Part shown: one piece after another, positions 6,850-9,278 of the stretch | Numbering within the stretch: the first letter of the stretch is position 1 | How the letters are laid out: each line of letters begins with the position of its first letter | Source of the DNA: an uncultured Methanobrevibacter sp. | GTDB taxonomy: Archaea > Methanobacteriota > Methanobacteria > Methanobacteriales > Methanobacteriaceae | Direction of reading: 5' to 3' | Length of the DNA stretch: 9,278 nt | NCBI RefSeq assembly: GCF_900316895.1 | Contig: NZ_ONER01000058.1 | Location: 1 to 9,278, forward strand | The notes under the pieces: generated by a model | The model's database searches: none | What the model saw: the letters and a program-made list of their open reading frames with translations, nothing else | What the model was told of the DNA's origin: nothing | Made by a program: the position numbers and the translations under genes

Positions 6850-7173
6850 CTAATGATGAATGAATGAATAAATTACCCATATTAATCCACTTCCAAATAA
6901 TAATGTAGTAACCCATTGTAGTACTCTGACAGTGGTCTCTAAAGAAGTGACTCTTTTATCAATATCACTATCTCCGGTTATAGATTTCCGTATGGCTTCG
7001 TTCACATCATCGCTTAACTTATCCATTTTGTCATTTAGGTCTTTCATATCCTGTTTAACATCTTTAATCATTTCTTCCTTGTAAACTGCTTTTGTTTCCA
7101 AGGCTTCAATTTTCCTTGCATGTTTTTGTATTAATTCTTCATGAAAACATGTTTGAGGAGTTTCATTGGTCAT
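6850..7173 (-). CDS. XhlA-like coiled-coil membrane protein (lysis accessory)
   Basis: With the start chosen here the protein has 107 residues: an N-terminal TCFHEELIQKH segment, a long heptad-rich coiled coil (about 15-80: KIEALETKAV, KDLNDKMDKLSDDV, DKRVTSLETTVRVL) and one C-terminal membrane helix (about 86-103, WVTTLLFGSGLIWVIYSF). This is the architecture of the XhlA/hemolysin-like proteins that accompany holins in phages such as PBSX. I chose ATG 7173, which overlaps the holin stop by 11 nt, rather than ATG 7221, because the longer form would overlap the holin by 59 nt and adds an unconvincing Met/Arg-rich leader. It probably acts at the cell membrane with the holin. An alternative is a membrane anchor unrelated to lysis. 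Confidence 0.7.
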   Translation of the reverse strand: MTNETPQTCFHEELIQKHARKIEALETKAVYKEEMIKDVKQDMKDLNDKMDKLSDDVNEAIRKSITGDSDIDKRVTSLETTVRVLQWVTTLLFGSGLIWVIYSFIHH

Positions 7174-7450
7174 CAGGGTCACTCTCGTATTCATCATTGA
7201 GTACTGGTTCCTCTGAATCAATAGTTTTATTCATAGCATTTCCTAACCAGTCAAAAGTGTTAGGATATTTAGCATCCAAGTATGAATAAGCAAGACCGGC
7301 TATGAACCCTAATATTTGGGCTAATGTTGTTGCATCCACAGGAAGATTAAATCCTTTTGCGGCTGCAGTTGATATGATCCATCCAGCAAATCCTATTAGT
7401 AAAAATTTTCCAATTGTGGTACTGTTTCCAAGATAATTATTAGTTGACAT
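7163..7450 (-). CDS. Holin-like protein with two membrane helices
   Basis: A 95-residue protein with two predicted membrane segments, about 14-31 (GKFLLIGFAGWIISTAAA) and about 42-57 (TLAQILGFIAGLAYSY), joined by a short loop, then LDAKYPNTFDWLG and a strongly acidic tail ending DPDDQ. The layout, together with the Tyr-Leu-Asp-Ala-Lys-Tyr-Pro-Asn-Thr segment after the second helix, fits small phage holins, which form membrane holes at the time of lysis. The next gene encodes an XhlA-like partner, as in several bacterial phages. ATG 7450 is supported by GGTGG at 7465-7461 with a 10-nt spacer. No wall-degrading enzyme is encoded beside it; in a methanogen with pseudomurein that enzyme would be expected elsewhere in the genome. 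A structural membrane protein is an alternative. Confidence 0.68.
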   Translation of the reverse strand: MSTNNYLGNSTTIGKFLLIGFAGWIISTAAAKGFNLPVDATTLAQILGFIAGLAYSYLDAKYPNTFDWLGNAMNKTIDSEEPVLNDEYESDPDDQ

Positions 7451-7496
7451 TTTTAATATTCCACCATTTTTAGATTTTTAAGAGAAAAAAGAATAA

Positions 7497-7504
7497 GTAT
7501 AATA
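7497..7504 (-). promoter_or_regulatory. Possible TATA-like box before the holin gene
   Basis: The minus-strand sequence AATATTATACTTA contains a weak TATA-like core (TATTATAC, 7504-7497) about 47 nt before the holin ATG. It spans the edge of the inserted element. If the insertion broke an operon, this junction could now supply a promoter to the lysis genes. The evidence is base composition and spacing only. Confidence 0.25.
7498..7503 (+). repeat. Left copy of candidate 6-bp target duplication (TATAAT)
   Basis: TATAAT occurs directly outside the left end of the element and again at 7910-7915 outside the right end. Each copy is separated from the conserved GG/CC of the inverted repeat by exactly 9 nt, a symmetry expected of a target-site duplication. 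The sequence is simple and AT-rich, so chance cannot be excluded. Confidence 0.4.
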
Positions 7505-7508
7505 TTTT

Positions 7509-7545
7509 TTTTGGGGGATTGTTTTAGTAAAAAAAGGAGTTACAG
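7509..7545 (+). repeat. Left terminal inverted repeat of the element
   Basis: It begins TTTTGGGGGATTGTTTTAGT, followed by seven A residues and GGAGTTACAG. It pairs with the right end (7904-7869 read on the minus strand) with one substitution in the first 20 positions and a few differences plus one indel in the A/G tract. Confidence 0.75.
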
Positions 7546-7643
7546 GTTTACCAGTCTTTTTTTTGTTGAAGAAAGGTTTTTAAAATTAAATCGTGTTTAA
7601 TTATTTCCCTGAAATATAAAAAGTTTTTAAATTAGGCACATTG

Positions 7644-7811
7644 ATGAAAAAATCTTTTTCGTTTGAAATATCAATAATAGAAGCAAAACAACCCAGTTTG
7701 ACTAAAAATTCGCAATTTAAGGTAAGCCATTAAATGAATAGAGCAAAATCGAAAACATATCCGAAGTGTAAAGTAACAATATATTATTTTGGAGAAAAAT
7801 CCAAAAGCTAA
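7644..7811 (+). pseudogene. Decayed ORF inside the element, possible transposase remnant
   Basis: The plus-strand frame starts at ATG 7644 and encodes 29 residues (MKKSFSFEISIIEAKQPS...), stops at TAA 7731, restarts in the same frame at ATG 7734 and encodes 25 more, including KTYPKCKVTIYYFGEKSKS, before TAA 7809. The coherent frame on both sides of the stop, and the Pro-Lys-Cys piece resembling half of a CPxC zinc-binding pair, suggest the N-terminal remnant of a transposase. The catalytic core is absent. It could also be a chance ORF; I do not recognise the family. Confidence 0.4.
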
Positions 7812-7868
7812 TGATAAAAATTCTTGCTATTGAACTCAAGATTAATTATTTTTTTAAACCAGCCTATA

Positions 7869-7904
7869 CTGTAACCCCCTTTTTACTAAAACAATCCTCC
7901 AAAA
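7869..7904 (-). repeat. Right terminal inverted repeat of the element
   Basis: Read on the minus strand from 7904 it is TTTTGGAGGATTGTTTTAGT, then AAAAAGGGGGTTACAG, matching the left end as described there. Its outer end lies only 4 nt from the stop codon of the zinc-ribbon gene. Confidence 0.75.
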
Positions 7905-7908
7905 TTTT

Positions 7909-8193
7909 TTATAATCGTATACCATAAGGCAAGTCTATTTTGTTTCCTGCAACATATCGTATACTTGCTGATGTGACGAGTCCACATCTTGTGCAGTATG
8001 CTTCATCTTCATCTTCTGAAGAGTATTCTACTTCACCGCCACATTCTGGACAGTATCGGAGAGATTCATGATTAAGGAAACTATTCAAATAGTATTTTCT
8101 TGGGTTTAACCATTTCTTGTTTTGTTCCTTTATCATTTTCTCTTTGAGTTTTTTCCTCTTCATAATATAGTGGGACTTACAAATTTCAACCAT
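7909..8193 (-). CDS. TFIIB-type zinc-ribbon protein
   Basis: A 94-residue protein with a basic N-terminal half (MKRKKLKEKM, NKKWLNPRKYYLN), then a zinc ribbon at about 48-72: CPECGG (Cys48, Cys51), an acidic loop EYSSEDEDEA, and YCTRCGLV (Cys67, Cys70), ending IDLPYGIRL. CPxCG...C-x-x-CGLV is the hallmark of the N-terminal zinc ribbon of TFB/TFIIB, which contacts RNA polymerase. The cyclin repeats of TFB are absent here, but the gene just upstream may supply one. A role in steering host RNA polymerase to viral promoters is inferred. The start is uncertain: ATG 8193 touches an AAAGGG with no spacer, and ATG 8163 has no clear site either. The stop codon lies at the edge of the inserted element, and part of it may come from the element, so the protein may have lost a few C-terminal residues. 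Confidence 0.75.
   Translation of the reverse strand: MVEICKSHYIMKRKKLKEKMIKEQNKKWLNPRKYYLNSFLNHESLRYCPECGGEVEYSSEDEDEAYCTRCGLVTSASIRYVAGNKIDLPYGIRL
7910..7915 (+). repeat. Right copy of candidate 6-bp target duplication (TATAAT)
   Basis: Counterpart of TATAAT at 7498-7503. It overlaps the last codon and stop of the zinc-ribbon gene, which places the insertion at the very end of that gene. Confidence 0.4.
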
Positions 8194-8203
8194 CCCTTTA
8201 ATT

Positions 8204-8671
8204 TTAGCCTTTGTATAGTATGTTATGGTCTATATGTTCGGGTTGTCTTGGTCTGATGTAACTGTTGCTAATATAGTATAATGTGATTTTCCAGAATATG
8301 ATTTCAGCAATGTCTGTGAATTTGTCTTGTTTTTTTGGAGTGACGTATTTGTTAATGAGGTCCTGATGTGTTGCGAATCGTTTCATTTCTAAGGATTTTA
8401 CGTAGTATATTAATGATAGTATGACTTCTTCGTTGCTTGCTTGACTGTGTAGTTCTTTGAAGTTTGGGAATAGTCTGATTAGTTCTTTGACGTGTTCTTT
8501 TTGTGATTTTGTGAATGTGAATGGTATTTCGTTGAACATTGTGTCTGCTAGGTCTAGTTTCATGTTTAAGCGTTTTTCTTGTTTTATTCTGGCTTCATAT
8601 TCATTGCTTCTAACTTCCCCGTTGACGTAGCCTTTTTTGTATCGGGTTATTTTATCTTCTATAGTATCCAT
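8204..8671 (-). CDS. Helical protein with possible TFB/cyclin-like fold
   Basis: A 155-residue protein without close similarity that I can recall. The N-terminal third is charged (DKITRYKKGYVNGEVRSNEYEARIKQEKR). Residues about 48-135 look like the helices of a TFB cyclin-like repeat: IPFTFTKSQKEHVKELIRLF, then SNEEVILSLIYYVKSLEMKR, which resembles the TFB helix with alternating Ala/Ile and Tyr that starts after an R-S/S-x-E turn, then THQDLINKYV and FTDIAEIIFWKITLYY. Only one repeat would fit, whereas TFB has two. The gene is followed after 10 nt by a TFIIB-type zinc-ribbon gene, which makes the link more plausible. Its start, ATG 8671, has AGGAG in the last codons of the nuclease gene with a 10-nt spacer. 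Without a profile search this remains a hypothetical protein; a generic helical DNA-binding protein is the alternative. Confidence 0.6.
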   Translation of the reverse strand: MDTIEDKITRYKKGYVNGEVRSNEYEARIKQEKRLNMKLDLADTMFNEIPFTFTKSQKEHVKELIRLFPNFKELHSQASNEEVILSLIYYVKSLEMKRFATHQDLINKYVTPKKQDKFTDIAEIIFWKITLYYISNSYIRPRQPEHIDHNILYKG

Positions 8672-8676
8672 TTTTA

Positions 8677-9278
8677 TTATTCTCCTATTGCTTTTAATAT
8701 TTTTTCAGCTGTTTTGTCTGCAATTCCATCGACAGATAATAATTGTTCTTTTGTTAAGTTCTGTAAATCAGATAATGTATGTAATTCTAATGTTTCTATG
8801 ATTGCAGTGGCTTTTTTTGCATTAATGCCATAATTACAGTAACATAACCAATTAAAACAGACATTTTTGTCTTTACGGGGGAATTTTTTTACTATTGGTT
8901 TGTTTTGGAGACATTTTTGAGCTTGTTTCATCATTGTATAGTAACTTTCGTTTATGAATGGACTGTAACATTGCAGGACAGTCACATAACGATTGAGACT
9001 GCTTATGGCTCCAATGTACTGGAACAGATTTACTTCACGGTAGTTCCTACTCATTGCGATGCATTTGCTCCTTGTATGTAGGTCCCCATGAATCATTACG
9101 AATGCATAATCGTAGTTTTCAGCCATATTGATGCTTTGATTAAAAACACGGTTGTCCTGTATTGATGATATAAAGTCACTTGTCAGTTTGAATTCAAATA
9201 CGACTTCGTTGTTACCATCACTAAAGATGTAGTCTCCAATTTCCAGTTCTTCAACACTAACTTCGAGTCCTTGTTCTT
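8677..9278 (-). CDS. ERCC4/XPF-type nuclease with C-terminal HhH domain (5' end outside window)
   Basis: The frame is open from the right edge to TAA 8677, giving 199 visible residues with the N-terminus missing. The first 50 hold the catalytic motif of the XPF/Mus81 family: LEIGDYIFSDG (Gly-Asp) and then VFEFKLTSDFISSI, equivalent to ERK-x3-D with Phe replacing Arg, followed by QDNRVFNQ. AFVMIHGD is the next conserved strand. The C-terminus carries a tandem helix-hairpin-helix, NYGINAKKATAIIETL and LLSVDGIADKTAEKILKAIG, which binds branched or duplex DNA. Members cut DNA near flaps, forks or crossovers; here it probably resolves replication or recombination intermediates of the viral genome before packaging. 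Starting at the internal Met (ATG 9126) would delete the active site, so that start is wrong. The helicase domain of Hef-type relatives cannot be judged because the gene is cut. Confidence 0.88.
   Translation of the reverse strand, partial: EQGLEVSVEELEIGDYIFSDGNNEVVFEFKLTSDFISSIQDNRVFNQSINMAENYDYAFVMIHGDLHTRSKCIAMSRNYREVNLFQYIGAISSLNRYVTVLQCYSPFINESYYTMMKQAQKCLQNKPIVKKFPRKDKNVCFNWLCYCNYGINAKKATAIIETLELHTLSDLQNLTKEQLLSVDGIADKTAEKILKAIGE

Larger units (their letters stand above)
7504..7909. mobile_element. MITE-like, non-autonomous insertion element of about 400 bp
   Basis: This is the only long stretch without an intact gene. It is bounded by inverted repeats of 36-37 bp (7509-7545 and 7869-7904) sharing GATTGTTTTAGTAAAAA and TTACAG, and possibly by TATAAT direct repeats. 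Inside, on the plus strand opposite to all viral genes, is a short ORF that continues in frame past a stop codon (7644-7811) and reads like the decayed start of a transposase. The size, ends and lack of a transposase indicate a miniature or internally deleted element, mobilised by a full-length relative elsewhere in the host. I cannot name the family. Its presence inside a viral late region suggests long residence as a provirus. The exact ends are uncertain by a few bases because both ends run into A/T tracts. Confidence 0.65.

Noticed and set aside
6850..7221. Longer, 123-residue form of the XhlA-like protein
   Set aside because: It would overlap the holin gene by 59 nt and adds a Met/Arg-rich leader without a convincing ribosome binding site; ATG 7173 fits the usual short overlap.
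7451..7908. Structured non-coding RNA or CRISPR-like repeat region in the gene-free stretch
   Set aside because: There are only two inverted copies at the ends with no spaced direct repeats, and the internal ORF remnant fits a mobile element better.
8677..9126. A complete 149-residue HhH protein starting at ATG 9126
   Set aside because: The upstream in-frame sequence encodes the conserved ERCC4 catalytic motif, so this Met is internal.

Overview
This window is the head-morphogenesis and packaging block of a tailed virus or provirus (HK97-fold lineage) of a methanogenic archaeon, most likely one of the Methanobacteriales such as Methanobrevibacter or a close relative. The DNA is strongly AT-rich. 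Ribosome binding sites of the GGTGG and AGGTGAT type, complementary to an archaeal 16S 3' end, precede several genes. A TFIIB-type zinc ribbon and an XPF/ERCC4-type nuclease point to archaea. The genus is inferred, not proved. Every intact gene lies on the minus strand, so the operon reads from the right edge to the left edge. No integrase, att site, tRNA, rRNA or CRISPR array was seen.

Layout in transcription order (right to left). (1) 9278-8677: the C-terminal part of an ERCC4-type nuclease with C-terminal helix-hairpin-helix motifs; its 5' end lies outside the window. (2) 8671-8204 and 8193-7909: a protein whose helices resemble a TFB/TFIIB cyclin-like repeat, followed by a separate TFIIB-type zinc-ribbon protein. 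Together they look like the two halves of an archaeal transcription factor B, which is the most unusual proposal here. (3) About 7909-7504: a roughly 400-bp non-autonomous insertion element with ~36-bp terminal inverted repeats and a dead ORF on the opposite strand. It seems to have landed between the zinc-ribbon gene and the lysis genes and may have created the stop codon of the zinc-ribbon gene. (4) 7450-6850: a two-helix holin-like protein and an XhlA-like coiled-coil/one-helix protein. (5) A short intergenic stretch with a TATA-like box and an imperfect palindrome.

(6) 6775-4819: terminase small and large subunits. (7) 4822-2560: portal, a 39-residue mini-protein, and a Mu gpF/SPP1 gp7-like minor head protein, joined by three consecutive ATGA stop/start overlaps. 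(8) 2509-1580: an XkdF-like prohead protease fused to a very acidic scaffold, with a convincing internal ribosome binding site that could make scaffold alone. (9) 1558-515: major capsid protein. (10) 549-247: a small Ig/CnaB-like protein, probably a capsid decoration protein, overlapping the capsid gene end. (11) A probable oligo-T terminator or attenuator, then the start of a likely head-tail connector gene that runs off the left edge.

Together these genes make the procapsid (portal, scaffold/protease, capsid), mature and decorate it, fill it with DNA (terminase) and contribute to lysis. The nuclease and TFB-like proteins upstream would belong to the end of an early or middle region and could control late expression. 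The cell-wall hydrolase (a pseudomurein endopeptidase would be expected) and the tail genes must lie outside the window.
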